This document shows, in pieces, positions 47,401 to 53,900 of a stretch of DNA of 64,000 nt; the stretch's first letter is position 1; the number at the start of each line of letters is the position of its first letter. The stretch covers positions 1-64,000 of the forward strand of contig JAGLWT010000162.1 in NCBI GenBank assembly GCA_023133295.1, read 5' to 3'. The stretch is from a bacterium (GTDB lineage Bacteria > AUK180). Made by a program: the position numbers and the translations under genes. A model generated the notes under the pieces. That model ran no database searches, was not told the DNA's origin, and saw nothing but the letters and a program-made list of their open reading frames with translations.

Positions 47401-49379
47401 GTTTGATTAACTTCATCATTTTTATCAAATATATATTCTCCTGATGCGATCACATTTTTCTCACGGTCAGTCAACTCCGCTATGACCTTATAGGGTTCTT
47501 CTGAAAATTCCGCCGTTATTACGGGGATCTCCCCGGGAGAAGTGACCATCGGGCTTCTAGTTATCTTCTCTATATAAACAGGTGTACGGTCAACTATGAT
47601 CACACTATCGGCAAAATCCTGAATGCTTTTATTTTTTGCTGCATCACACAATGTGGTTTCAATGTAATATTCACCATCTGGAAGGACTATTTGATTTTCT
47701 GCGTATCTGCCGGTCCAACCGAATGATTTCTCGGAGTTATTGCTGAGCAATATTCCACTTCGAACATCAAAGAGCGTTTCGTCATCTTTATTAACATATC
47801 TTAAACTGATATTCTCAAAGGGGTTTTCAGGATAGTTCAGCCGGCCTTCACCATCGGAACCTGAGATACTTACAGATGCAGATTCAAAACGCATGGTAAT
47901 ATATCCTTCATCAACTTCCGGAATGTTTACTGATGGATCTGAAGTGTCCACATAAAAATCAAATGTCTCGTGAACAGGGAGTCCTGTGATGCCCTTTGCA
48001 GTTATTTCAAGTGTATATGTGCCATCGAACAGTTTTACACCACTTTCATCTTTGCCGTCGAAAGGTATCCTTACGCTGGGAAGAAGCTTGCTGTCAAGCG
48101 GAAGATAATAGTTATCCAGAATTTCTTTTACAACTGTTCCGCTATGGAGTATTCGTGCCTGAAGTTCGATAGGTGAGGAGTAGCTCAGAAACAAGGTAGC
48201 AAAACTGTAGTCAAACTGATGGTCGCCATTGGGAGAAATGCAGTAAGGATATGCATCCAGGAGAGTGACCCTTGGTTGTGCTTCACGATACAATTCTCCG
48301 TGCCACACCGAATAACCGTCTCTCGGGGAAAAGAAGTTCTGTCCCAGCCCCTGAAAAACCTGAAATGACAGATTGTTATCAAAATCGAGGGTGTTTGAGA
48401 ACACAAGGTCTTTTTGGTATTTGGCTCCTGAAACAATTTTCACTATCTCATCATTAGTTGTAGATGAATCAAATGTAGGACAGAGAAAGACATTCTTATT
48501 TTTATCAGCAAAAATGATATTTGCTTCATCTGAATTGTCAAAATATATTGTGCAGCCGGCGGAGGGATCAATATCTGAAATACTTGAGAGCGAGATATTA
48601 ATTGAGCTGGCAGAACTCAGATCGTATTCGATCAAGAAAATGGAATTACCTGATACACCAGCTAAATAGAGATCGGTTCCTCTTGCAGAAAACGAGGGGG
48701 CTGCCGAAACATTAACGGAGCCAAAAGGATCGGTGAAGTTAAGATCGATCACGGGAACCAGTTTCTCGGATAAGAGTTCAGTGTCGTCATCAATAGAATA
48801 AAACCTGTTCAAACCGCTTGTATCGGACGCTAAAATATAATTTTCTCCTGAAGCGTAGAATCCCTGAACCCAGATATCCGAATCTGCAGTAATATCGTAA
48901 GTCACATGAGAAAGATCGAAAAGATCTAATATATTGAGTTTCCCGTCAGAAGTACCGTAAAGTATTTTACATTTTCCTGAGCCCAAGTTAGATGCCACGG
49001 GAGAAGATGTAACACTTCCGGGAACAGCTGTATCTGAATAACCTGCCACGCTGTTCCCTGAATAATCGTAAGCCTTGAGGGTAATAGCCCCTGAACCAAT
49101 ATTCTTGGAAAATATGAGTATCTCTTCAGTGGTAAAATTGTCGTCCATACCGTAAAATACCGGGCCGTGGATAAAGACTGATCCTTCCGGTGGAAGTATC
49201 GGCCATCCGTAATCTGTCAGCTCGGTACCATCGGCGCGGAAAGCGTGTAAGGCGCCGTCCGGTCCGGGAAGAACCACCTCTGCTCCTGAAATAGTGAAAA
49301 GAATGTCCCCGGTTGCCGCATTTGAAAATGTAAACATACTGAATAAAACTAGGAAAACAAAGCAAAGGACTCTTTTCAT
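32427..49379 (-). CDS. Giant 5650-aa secreted multidomain protein (FlgD-Ig-like/SPNGD modules, TolB/WD40-like propeller)
   Basis: Signal MKRVLCFVFLVLFSMFTFSNA; repeated FSPNGDG..WSF..WDG modules and repeated D-S/T-P-P-x-I..D modules; propeller-like segment SFDDQYISYNRDWRIHIKELSSGSVDI. Confidence 0.9.
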   Translation of the reverse strand: MKRVLCFVFLVLFSMFTFSNAATGDILFTISGAEVVLPGPDGALHAFRADGTELTDYGWPILPPEGSVFIHGPVFYGMDDNFTTEEILIFSKNIGSGAITLKAYDYSGNSVAGYSDTAVPGSVTSSPVASNLGSGKCKILYGTSDGKLNILDLFDLSHVTYDITADSDIWVQGFYASGENYILASDTSGLNRFYSIDDDTELLSEKLVPVIDLNFTDPFGSVNVSAAPSFSARGTDLYLAGVSGNSIFLIEYDLSSASSINISLSSISDIDPSAGCTIYFDNSDEANIIFADKNKNVFLCPTFDSSTTNDEIVKIVSGAKYQKDLVFSNTLDFDNNLSFQVFQGLGQNFFSPRDGYSVWHGELYREAQPRVTLLDAYPYCISPNGDHQFDYSFATLFLSYSSPIELQARILHSGTVVKEILDNYYLPLDSKLLPSVRIPFDGKDESGVKLFDGTYTLEITAKGITGLPVHETFDFYVDTSDPSVNIPEVDEGYITMRFESASVSISGSDGEGRLNYPENPFENISLRYVNKDDETLFDVRSGILLSNNSEKSFGWTGRYAENQIVLPDGEYYIETTLCDAAKNKSIQDFADSVIIVDRTPVYIEKITRSPMVTSPGEIPVITAEFSEEPYKVIAELTDREKNVIASGEYIFDKNDEVNQTEKILLSSSESIFSGFPPENWLNSLEDGLYYINIETIDIDHLVNGEEIGNLYSSSARIVKNRIPANISFPMKSIDGIVEEINDAANFAVTGTALDPDTTNDYSFSGYSVWYREGQFSSSDIGPDVQSNTLESSGWTELAVPEYNYSGSQVLPVNEGVLAYFTDSDARNPGMIYTIVLIAEDNTEKSWDHAYFMAVADPYAPTYYIAASSENPASYTIPDGDPIPAIEFEIISSDSELSDLLLLITDANGNEVRKEGYFDYSSGAFTFVWDGTNNSGNLVDSGEYTFTLFGRANTSNLVSISTETCMLTINIPEPLELLSFQTNLIPEYIADPIIKKYAFLPSERVGVNFSLNQSANVLIEMNGLEILNEYCSESEVILGTLSSGSYTIKLLAVLPGETEGIERELTFFVGNLGNTSTDYNLVTDPGYQQGAALINWYAQPSGKYLPPVKVTGAIRYEGISAKPIVMDVHSGFSQLQGTEVVQKSHYFDWIIWNTGEGYLSKTFTVSVSNVSRAITGYRIENDDTGLCTLDHYYTFENLGDRLDITVNVDISNLCLYTQGRVAIEVDEGAIETFFSKNIEDTYVYPDERHQAGEKNAYFLIPAVSSDGNMISGMPQDITNIFGKTYSNSEKTLYNHIDYHFDPSGNMKQGVYFSIQGSDTPLKGFAIESQNIMNLDLYFHENHKTFSETYSHESKSDIYRLTLNGFEKYNGYPTFIRTSEILTDSGQILSVTSPGMYIYRDSSGDLIFTCIGADADIFQGVVSYASESAVLDKSHLVPMNLTDDRITFDIKDNSAGVDDYTNHFIRIHGDISDTIICGDSDKYLGPDSDKYLESDSDECLNNGTYSYLDYEKIIFMFTGGDGTTYENTFSSDDDHIVLTPELHDLIMHFYIGTEEVTLSTAEREISYTEAFVIAPPEIGSGSVAIYYTTEDDQIHEAGTWHILFSGATVTPSLPGIPDFIARFFGNIISDKVLNLGTVQDETVFTKHSFYADYEMADGKPDPFKSGMNIWKQGAETWINVKGLNSQGYIDIPAGTEYDVYLESGIFENFIGDYIGDVVYQKYDCNLHSVDYSVLGHFYTGETSVPEIVPVAVSDIRPEWESKRIYRIENYSFNAADYLNCPDITGNLYWSGESTLECYAADESTKLGTLESDTLSSMEYGGTLYLVADNIDDDDKLYILRTEVLEPRYSIPYTKYYYDNGSQRLADAFIDPADSENNLVPDLYWDYTKSLYLDDPQSREIVPGSFVRLRNDHFRADSYRDWDYNVPEPQLTQVYSEEIPWEHPSYDLMPSQVSYNVYVIPFDPADYDGVGHNLEWMGERIWLYEFDKWDTAKEPLGDGGAEPDYPGDFEIDLDDVYTKQTYYAVSNGNRTSETLNYIMDNKITCAVYSDDLFELKRGYIDPSEIRTFTITSPSFSDIDVLGGLGAPHRFYIESDGENENFEKFYLPVRLLAIESSGDDTSLVHYKVDPGDINDLNVSTDLGVTFESWDPEIEDYPESVYTIYYSSFISIGSPLTIDGLYDCYKSVPEYVYPNGYSLIQSEMEKSYFWNDQTITVDADISDSSGIYLSEDGDGVKKVPEDSPELLGTWYIDIAMSDVTFTGIEKNWTASNDYILQGKPLTKVGASYNDDRTELPQDFLLQTSPNAFSEEDYDFYFSEGYDNSRHLTMIDYSEPTYAELFSSEDYYKRAMVWIVGGSKGVPVQNAGKLSITEDQYIETTFPIKLRGLVRIKLNIAHFLPAQKKDMFIELGNSRKYSDQNVRISVEDLPDGNYTVEFDLSQEGSCRVMIYDAGGVQVPLATPISGSVESFSFLRIGYERPDILDPEETYLIYSNNSTIELDSVEVFTYEDRYLYSMFWNDGNGEIVSNPHLEMESYDIELGYPDDSDNDVFPLENRGVIYHDLAVNDYFMPKIQPENPVPYPFVALKAIVTGEMQYGRGFIVYEKLDSGAMLQIQPSAVRKEEGRSEALANVYEKLGSHTYGLIVFDGTDIFDYEVEADIGMPYEETDELIFTSPYNLSYVSVFDADDPALSESVFSIERLDLSAISQIPSAVHRYCGAYRITPELLTTYDSYLTVRIPIEIDEYSPGMIFTPYTYNVEGKWSAGTSSVFADPENAKKCDSTSCVNVDVYSITVPLSSDEILLVPDVFPPVLQESLLFTNIPVALVNGQSMEGLLVDIYVNGVKSITVKADEETGDFQGSISLLEGENIVAAKAFFYLDASQRKESLSSNEITITYDITGPEFASRSDKRWISSIEGTECAITVSSNEAISHCIFGDLPNDIYYESTLSEGTFVHTFNWNGSDPSDGQPIPEGEHTLILNVTDLAGNSAEKNIIMGIDNTVPLSWIEFSGPYYIEQSGTVFRNEKTLFISRATDILSGIRDIEYFSNSDDIPETYEDGQYSGLPFVDLIVLNYSARDWAGNISNGSVEIINDTLPPIVQDVIHPLYVNKEDTFHITSDDQEIPELLTCSGIQTICFSIDDSQWYTVSSYDQTDLDTRYHFAHRILAFNIENYEIPTLEIKEDYPPDGMHVLSVKAIDNVENESEVKTSSFFLDSISPSISVDFTGNHFIQGDRHFISPMTQISTVIIDENTSGGDVSGVGNASYKYDDGSEIDLILDINGACQIPVEISGGSPERTITVTAIDLCGNESTFIVDVYIDDTVPVITTYFNEGTEFVGYTYLDDSTGDLYINNRIPLTIDVTDSSGISQIRYQNASDDFWSIINVSSPQSEISYEVPLIGCSEGANSYNVNASDRLGNSSDSTSIDFILDRTAPITFFIPGESMEYVQDITYPDDNELAPGMWYAPSDMTFSLAGEDYLAVDTTFSGVDKLYFVIVSSDPASGYDYWVDFDTWNETPDEIVWRALDTDEGNPYNVEDISFAPGFHTVFHKAVDRVGNMSITKSFTFIVDFLPPTIKLDFTGEFIEKDPHNYYISPETIASVEFYDDYSGIVETSVEVTNTAGTIIIEDYSNIAFSSESNVLFASASDLNGNSAQEEYNIYVDTAGPVILVDVDGQGASHVGLSQFIPIYLNFEESLSGVANIELEIAGQVVYQLDLEPFTLSYDMVFIPAASQLPDDTVQPVLTIRASDMLGNETIETAKFMIVGNMPGVNISAEPEVFSPDTETNTFTTFTCETSNTDGVASWSFSIYNESFDDSEVYKISDLGIPHAQFNWYGDRNLSEDTYLQDGKYLYKMTIYLTTGFDNGDITTPDQYITIDRNDLFTLIDASPVNISPNSDGKNDGTGFDLNFSRDNIFGDAKWKLEILSGESVYRAINGSDTPPATLFWNGRDSRGNLVEGHYDWRYSIKDYLEHTFTIDSSEQIIVDITLPSLNYQVDGTAFIYDSKFYSTPETVIHLFAADQPELSGLNFLESLISDLNNDTGNFLFTDTEDTLDVEFAELFSDWDYIFKYDAADNAYNYVSSPLYVLRLQDEAYGTIAAPAPFSPNGDGIRDTAEFIFIPNGINTPSAWSFSLGDDGIYHQSSGAGSPPQYTWDGEYSGSVLPEGDYVYDIYSEGTGVTLEDPVADSLWRSWYRGYIRIDNTSPVITLDYTLEVRPPNKVTIFDIDIVDVTGIDNWTLMVLNSSEVIVYQTSGTGDVNTVEWVHDQILLNGDYTCIFTATDLAGNSGEGTLEMPNMFMENGVYTNYDTFSPDNDGCYDVAEFYIDAEALPWTFEIRNSDSPSPQIVFSEQGTGSVSNYPIAWNGLDRTTGELCKEGVYTYLMMVDGEQISGNIYIDTTQNITTFTLDTIAMPDNHYATNPVFFNTSNSIAYLYAGGYCDCPGVNCKSPPYKISSNAEIWSINPDGSGNTKIVDAVASSWGSNSSTVNPELSFDDQYISYNRDWRIHIKELSSGSVDIIDGWVLAGDAKWSGNDTKVAFISWIDGTTLKIYDVENQTIEREIEIYAHQRSIGWSSNGMFIAVNGTPYPEDAGDPSPIYLVNLSDPLNPFRKLSSDTEWCCHPAFSPDSRKVAYLASIDDNSYCIKIVFIDENGELESYNGVESTETIQINIDDYGHGSIIGWDPDSKFIYYALGNHLIEGNDCHRSLFQIRAPYTFGTPDYYDFSIGKVDILGRNNQIIANNMEIVVNKWGVPENAFLSSDGTKIVYSEYNHLTNASDINILNLIEHSPCEGIDWNVPGSVASDDSKLIVSIDSDVLFAPDDTLTISKVTIDNLPEENNNLLHSGKIAQINDTGIKEVSTVELASASTLLSVYEIHLESQQKYFDKYIELTFLYDDSEIVGLDEDLLTVWIFDDESASWSIAQPDESLVTRDVNANSLTVKVMTIDGKFAISGYNGDGENPEILGLAISSEYFSPNGDALLDNLTISVSVSEQATVYLEIYDNNGVKAFMQNAETTGDIFVSFNWDGGSLGGIPAQDGIYTIRIYAIDAAGNISSPVETTVKLDTNPPVTQVWVDSDRVYHAADNVYCLDDASILLNAYDILSGVQYSEYSFDGYTWNAYQLPVEVASTHDGYCPLYYRSTDFAFNTESTKLLNLFIDTTPPESSGAFAPSTLIGSELHIISGSLFSISAEDGEDGCGVQYSEYRIDGDIWLNYSGPVDISILDSGTHSIEYRSYDNLDNIEFAKEIGFKIVPAMNIEMEMASIPRVLVWLNYETVPADRIAAMEDFLLSADLMTYRITDSQGGFISAMRAGMYNEYIILGNYEELEGHTSEELREHVYSGKGLITSQYYHFLGEGNDPEVLGIEFEGIYGTQDLMVNIINSPISEAGIMTASGETYRIESESTFNAGYVTVSPHLPTPAITGNIYGSGKSVYFAFDILANLEGTISILENALEYARPETHESIVPGITAIRTEITPSIIGLDIRLNEILPAGVDVINILPDGTVDGTLISWIDRLETGQSGEYYIFMNIPEFLPELTISAELSYLTNGIWWQMSPYLINVEIAYPDGMSAMREDALALLNDLSVDRKEEHLVENALKSLDKLQETVVSSEDKEKNILEILKAINSIREITSADTGGILDIMGTILLYYEALPLEVAR
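44880..44951 (-). repeat. 3 x 24-bp tandem repeat inside the giant ORF, encoding (DSDKYLGP/DSDKYLES/DSDECLNN)
   Basis: GATTCAGATAAGTATCTTGGTCCG, GATTCAGACAAATACTTGGAGTCT, GATTCAGATGAATGCCTTAATAAC. Confidence 0.8.
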
Positions 49380-49732
49380 GTATATTCCTCTTTAATTATC
49401 TATAAAAGTGTAATCCAAATAAACTATATAATACTCCATCAGAATGACGGAATTTGAAATTTTACCTCTCGAAATGTCTTTTATGATACCGCTTCTCCCT
49501 TCAACAATTTGTTTCTGGCAACCTAAAGCACAATCAAATCTTTTTTTATTATAATGAAATAACTATTATTTTTCAAGTTATTTATAGCGGTTTAAAAACA
49601 GATCGTCTTAAATCCTTATGCCTTGGAACCCTAATTTCTGAATTATTTTTCATGCTGATTATTCAGGCCTTTTTGCTATATAAAACTTTCTTTTACCGAT
49701 AGCTCGCCAGCAATGTTTTACATCTGATCCTT

Positions 49733-52700
49733 TCAGCGTATCAGTGCAACCCTGCCGATGATTTGCTCATCCGCCGTTTTGATGACATACAGATAGACAC
49801 CGCTCACTATTGGACTGGATTTAAGGTTTATCCCGGACCATTCTATATCCCCTGTCTCAGGATCCGATTCCTCATACACCTTTTCACCCGAGATGCTGTA
49901 GATCGTGAGTGTACATTCCGTAGGGAGATTTGAAAACTTTATTGAGCCTTCAGCTATCCTGCAGGGATTGGGATATACCTTGACTTCGCTTAGATCAGTC
50001 CTCTCTGTGTACAAATAATGAGTATCTGCAGGAATGCCAGTGGCAGTATCTCCCTCAGTATCTATAAAAACGAACATATATCCTATCTCGGACCTCGGAG
50101 TATCTCCGATCTGAAGATCATACTCATAGGTCTTTCCGTCGGTGACATCGCTGTCGCCAGCGCTTGTCTCCGTCATGGAATATTTTTCTGGGACAGAGAA
50201 TTCCTCGTTCCCATCAATATCAACCCAGACTTCAGCGCTTACAGGCATATGTCCGTCCAGGTCCTGGTATTCCACCATGAAGGTGAATGTGGTACCGGGA
50301 ACTCCCCGATCGGGATAGAGCCCGTTGTCGCTGTATTCAGAGCTCAATATCGCCCATGAAAGAAAAGGGGCACGGTTATATACTATGAAGGTGTTGTCGG
50401 AAGCAGGTGATCCTGTAGCAGTATCAATGTCATCCTCGAAATTGAATTTGTATAAAAAGACGCCGTCTCCCGTATATGAAGCATACCTTTCATATTCGTA
50501 GGACTTGCCGTCTGAATATACCGTATCCCCGGGACTGACCTCGGCCATGGTGAACACCTCTCCGCCCTCATATGTGCCTGAATCATCAAGGTCGATCCAT
50601 ATCTCAGAAACAGTCGGAGCGTCATCATCAGCATCGCTATATGTCACCTTGAATGTGAAGGTTCCGGGAGCATCACTTGTATCAGGATCTACGCCATCCG
50701 CAGTATATCCCGCGCTCCCCTCCCAGGAAAGAATAGGGATCGTGTTCGTAACGGAAAAGGTATGTTCGGACATAGGGTCTCCCGAGGCCTCCTGAGGATC
50801 GCCGAAATTAAATCTATATAACAAAGTCCCGTCACCCGGGTGAGCCGGTGAGACATCATATGTATATTCCTTTCCGTCGGTGACATCGGTGTCCCCGCTA
50901 TTTGTCTCCGTCATGACGAATTTCTCAGAGGTATCATACGATGTATCATCGTCCAGGTCGACCCATACTTCAGCTATGACCGCAGGATCGTTATCCGTAT
51001 CGGAATATGAGGCCTTGAACGTGAATGTACTCTTTCTTACTCCCGAGTCGGGATACACACCGTCGGATGTATATTCGCCGCTGCCCAGCCAGTCGAGGGT
51101 CGGACCGTTGTTCAATAGGGTGATGTATTTGTCACCGTTTGGGTCACCTGTGGCAGCGTCCACATCGTCCGCGAAATAGAAACAGTATGGAAGGGTACCG
51201 TCCCCGGCATAGTCAATGCTTTTGGAAAAGGTGAAATCCTTGCCGTCTGTGTATGTCGTATCTCCGGGGTCGACCTCATTCATGACGAACTTTTCCGAAG
51301 TGTCATATGAACTGTCGTCGTCGAGGTCTATCCATACCTCCGATACAGTATGTGTATCGTCATTCACATCAGAGTATGTCACCATGAATGTAAAGGTCGA
51401 GTTCCTAGCATCGGTGTCCGGATCGGAACCGTCTGTGACATACCCTGCATTCCCCTCCCAGGAAAGGATGGGAGGATCGTTCAGAATGTATATCGTCCTG
51501 GTATCTGACCAAATCGCTGGTGAATAAGGATCAGCAAAAGAAAAGAAATATAAGAGGACACCATCGCCAACATAGTCAATTGGGGCATCAGCATAGAACT
51601 CCTTTCCGTTAACGACATCCGTATCAGATGGATCGGATTCCTCAAGCATAAAGCCTTCCTCCACATAATTGAAATACCCATCATCATTCTGATCCACATA
51701 TATTTTGTGCCATACTGCCATTTCATTGTCAGCATCCGCATATATAATTCTGAATGTAAAAGTACTTCGCCGGGTGGCTGTATCAGGATCCCCCCCGTCA
51801 TCAACATACGCGCCGGTACCGAGCCACGATAGCTCCGGAAGGTCATTCAGATGCCAATACTGCAGATGACCGTATGTCCCCAGTTCTTCATCTTCACCAC
51901 CGCCGCAAAACAGATCATAGTCACCGTCATTGTCGATATCGATGAAATCAGGACTTATATGTCTCACCCTCACCCATGCTCCTGAATTGACTTCGTCAGT
52001 AACAAAGGTCATGACAGCGGTTTCCGGTGTCCCGTCGTTGCGGTAGTAATGAATGTCGTAAAAGCTTTCTCCAATCATTAGATCAAGATCACCGTCCATG
52101 TCATAGTCCACAAAATCAGGAGCCGAATAGAAACTCACATCAATGTCTTCAAATTGATCGGTTACAAGCGTGAATAACGCAGTATCCGGTGTCCCGTCGT
52201 TTCGATAAAAATGGATATTTCCCCAATAGCTCCCTATGAACATGTCATAGTCGCCATCGTTGTCGATATCTGCAAAATCAGGATTCATTTTCTTGAAATC
52301 AAGATTCATATAATCGTGCGTCACAAGTGTCCACGCGGCCGTCTCCGGGGTGCCCGTGTTTTCATAATAATGCATCATGCAACGCTCTGTCGTATCAATA
52401 AATCTATGATCATCACCGATGAAGAGATCATAATCAGCGTCGTTGTCGATATCAACAAAAACCGGCCTCATCAAGATAGAATGCTCATCTATTTCCTCAC
52501 GAATATCAATACTCGAATAAAATGTTGAAACAAGCGTCCATACGGCCGAGTCAGCAGACCCGTCATTTCGAAAATGTGTCAGTTTTCCCCTAGAAGTTCC
52601 GATAAATAGATCAAGATCGCCGTCATTATCGATATCACAAAGAGCGGGATCAGATACACCTTCACTTATATCAAGGTAATTTCTGTCTATAAGAACCAGG

Positions 52701-52786
52701 TCCTTTTCAGCGAAAAGCACTGCACCGAGTGAAATAACAATCCCAATGATAAGAACGATTTTAAATATAGACTTTACTATTTCCAT
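49733..52786 (-). CDS. Secreted FG-GAP/VCBS repeat protein with five tandem 123-aa modules and a T9SS type-A-like C-terminal domain
   Basis: DIDNDGDLDLFIG repeats; LSWEGxAGYxxDGxDPDT modules; C-terminus VKVYPNPC..TIYSISGEKVYEE..WSGINLKSSPIVSGVYLYVIKT. Confidence 0.88.
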   Translation of the reverse strand: MEIVKSIFKIVLIIGIVISLGAVLFAEKDLVLIDRNYLDISEGVSDPALCDIDNDGDLDLFIGTSRGKLTHFRNDGSADSAVWTLVSTFYSSIDIREEIDEHSILMRPVFVDIDNDADYDLFIGDDHRFIDTTERCMMHYYENTGTPETAAWTLVTHDYMNLDFKKMNPDFADIDNDGDYDMFIGSYWGNIHFYRNDGTPDTALFTLVTDQFEDIDVSFYSAPDFVDYDMDGDLDLMIGESFYDIHYYRNDGTPETAVMTFVTDEVNSGAWVRVRHISPDFIDIDNDGDYDLFCGGGEDEELGTYGHLQYWHLNDLPELSWLGTGAYVDDGGDPDTATRRSTFTFRIIYADADNEMAVWHKIYVDQNDDGYFNYVEEGFMLEESDPSDTDVVNGKEFYADAPIDYVGDGVLLYFFSFADPYSPAIWSDTRTIYILNDPPILSWEGNAGYVTDGSDPDTDARNSTFTFMVTYSDVNDDTHTVSEVWIDLDDDSSYDTSEKFVMNEVDPGDTTYTDGKDFTFSKSIDYAGDGTLPYCFYFADDVDAATGDPNGDKYITLLNNGPTLDWLGSGEYTSDGVYPDSGVRKSTFTFKASYSDTDNDPAVIAEVWVDLDDDTSYDTSEKFVMTETNSGDTDVTDGKEYTYDVSPAHPGDGTLLYRFNFGDPQEASGDPMSEHTFSVTNTIPILSWEGSAGYTADGVDPDTSDAPGTFTFKVTYSDADDDAPTVSEIWIDLDDSGTYEGGEVFTMAEVSPGDTVYSDGKSYEYERYASYTGDGVFLYKFNFEDDIDTATGSPASDNTFIVYNRAPFLSWAILSSEYSDNGLYPDRGVPGTTFTFMVEYQDLDGHMPVSAEVWVDIDGNEEFSVPEKYSMTETSAGDSDVTDGKTYEYDLQIGDTPRSEIGYMFVFIDTEGDTATGIPADTHYLYTERTDLSEVKVYPNPCRIAEGSIKFSNLPTECTLTIYSISGEKVYEESDPETGDIEWSGINLKSSPIVSGVYLYVIKTADEQIIGRVALIR

Positions 52787-52841
52787 GCTTACCTCTTTAA
52801 TAAATTATATCAAACAATCAGAGAAATTCAATTGTGTATTT

Positions 52842-53047
52842 GGAGACGGTCGTTGCATTTGTTGCATTTTCATTATCATTTATCATTAGCTCCCTACCTC
52901 TAATGCATTATTATACCACACAATCAACTGAAATCAAATCCAGCACTCTTGTCATCTTTAATGATTTCTATCTTCATTTTTCCCCTATAAGGAGTTATTT
53001 AGCAGGAGATTTTCCTCAATTTTGCAACTTTCGCAACTATCGTCCCC
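52842..53047. mobile_element. 206-bp miniature inverted-repeat element
   Basis: Arms GGAGACGGTCGTTGCATTTGTTGCA and TGCAACTTTCGCAACTATCGTCCCC, 18/25 complementary; interior ATTATACCAC..TGAAATCAAATCCA resembles that of 19886-20091. Confidence 0.55.
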
Positions 53048-53078
53048 GAATTCTTCCCCGAATTCTCCGTTATACATT

Positions 53079-53585
53079 TTATTTTTTATTTACAATTTCT
53101 ATTTTTACTTCTTTCGGTGTTTCATACAACAGATTTATATAGGGCAAATAATTAAATGAGATTTTATCCCCTGAAATTTTTAAATTTACCTTAAAATCCC
53201 TTGGGATTGGGAATTTCTCTCTGGCAGTAGACTTAAAAGGAATATACATCCTTTCATTTTCGATAATGAATATCTTATTACACATATTAATAAACTTATA
53301 CTCTGGAGCCATGAGAAAATATGGAGGTCCCATATCTTCATTTTTAGTATCTATTCCAATGATATCATATTTTCTCTTTGTATATTTGTAAACCTTATCA
53401 TCCTTATACCTATAAATAACATAAAATAATTGACAATCCACCTGAATTAGATATCCTCGTACTTTTATACCATTTACTCTAATATCACATTTTTTAGAAA
53501 AGTATACTTTACTTCCCCATGTGAAAGCCACTATGCCAAGAATCACTAAAAAAAGTATGATAATAGTAATAATGTGTCGTTTCAT
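53079..53585 (-). CDS. Hypothetical protein with N-terminal TM and extracytoplasmic domain
   Basis: Intact ORF between two repeat elements; TM MKRHIITIIILFLVILGIVAF. Confidence 0.55.
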   Translation of the reverse strand: MKRHIITIIILFLVILGIVAFTWGSKVYFSKKCDIRVNGIKVRGYLIQVDCQLFYVIYRYKDDKVYKYTKRKYDIIGIDTKNEDMGPPYFLMAPEYKFINMCNKIFIIENERMYIPFKSTAREKFPIPRDFKVNLKISGDKISFNYLPYINLLYETPKEVKIEIVNKK

Positions 53586-53605
53586 ATATATCCTCTAAAA
53601 GAATA

Positions 53606-53697
53606 AGGTATCACATCTTTACTTTCTACTTTTTTCTCCATTTATAAACAGCCCTCACTTGTTAAGTCATACCATAACCGCTACGAGAGTCAAAAAA
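53606..53697 (+). repeat. Dispersed approx 90-bp repeat copy 3
   Basis: Matches 8766-8855. Confidence 0.8.
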
Positions 53698-53699
53698 AC

Positions 53700-53870
53700 G
53701 TGTGGCGTATGACGTGTACCGTGTCGCGTGAAAAAATCAAATATCAATTTCTCTATTCCACTCTCCACTTGTGCCTTGTGCACTTGTCACTTGTGCTCTG
53801 CGAAGCATGTTCCACTGGGTCCACTTGTACCTGGGTCCACTTGTACCTGGGTCCACTGCGAAGCTTAACC
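53700..53870. repeat. Heptad/longer tandem repeats (GTGTGGC GTATGAC GTGTACC GTGTCGC; CACTTGT runs; TGGGTCCACTTGTACC x2.5)
   Basis: Direct reading; related runs at 7226-7262, 7370-7412 and 14169-14225. Confidence 0.7.
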
Positions 53871-53900
53871 TTTGAACAAGGCCTTCCCCGGGCCGACGGG

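Noticed and set aside
32427-49379. Giant ORF as an assembly artefact or open frame by chance
   Set aside because: Continuous protein-like composition with recurring Ig/SPNGD modules and a signal peptide; chance is not plausible, although collapsed repeats cannot be excluded without reads
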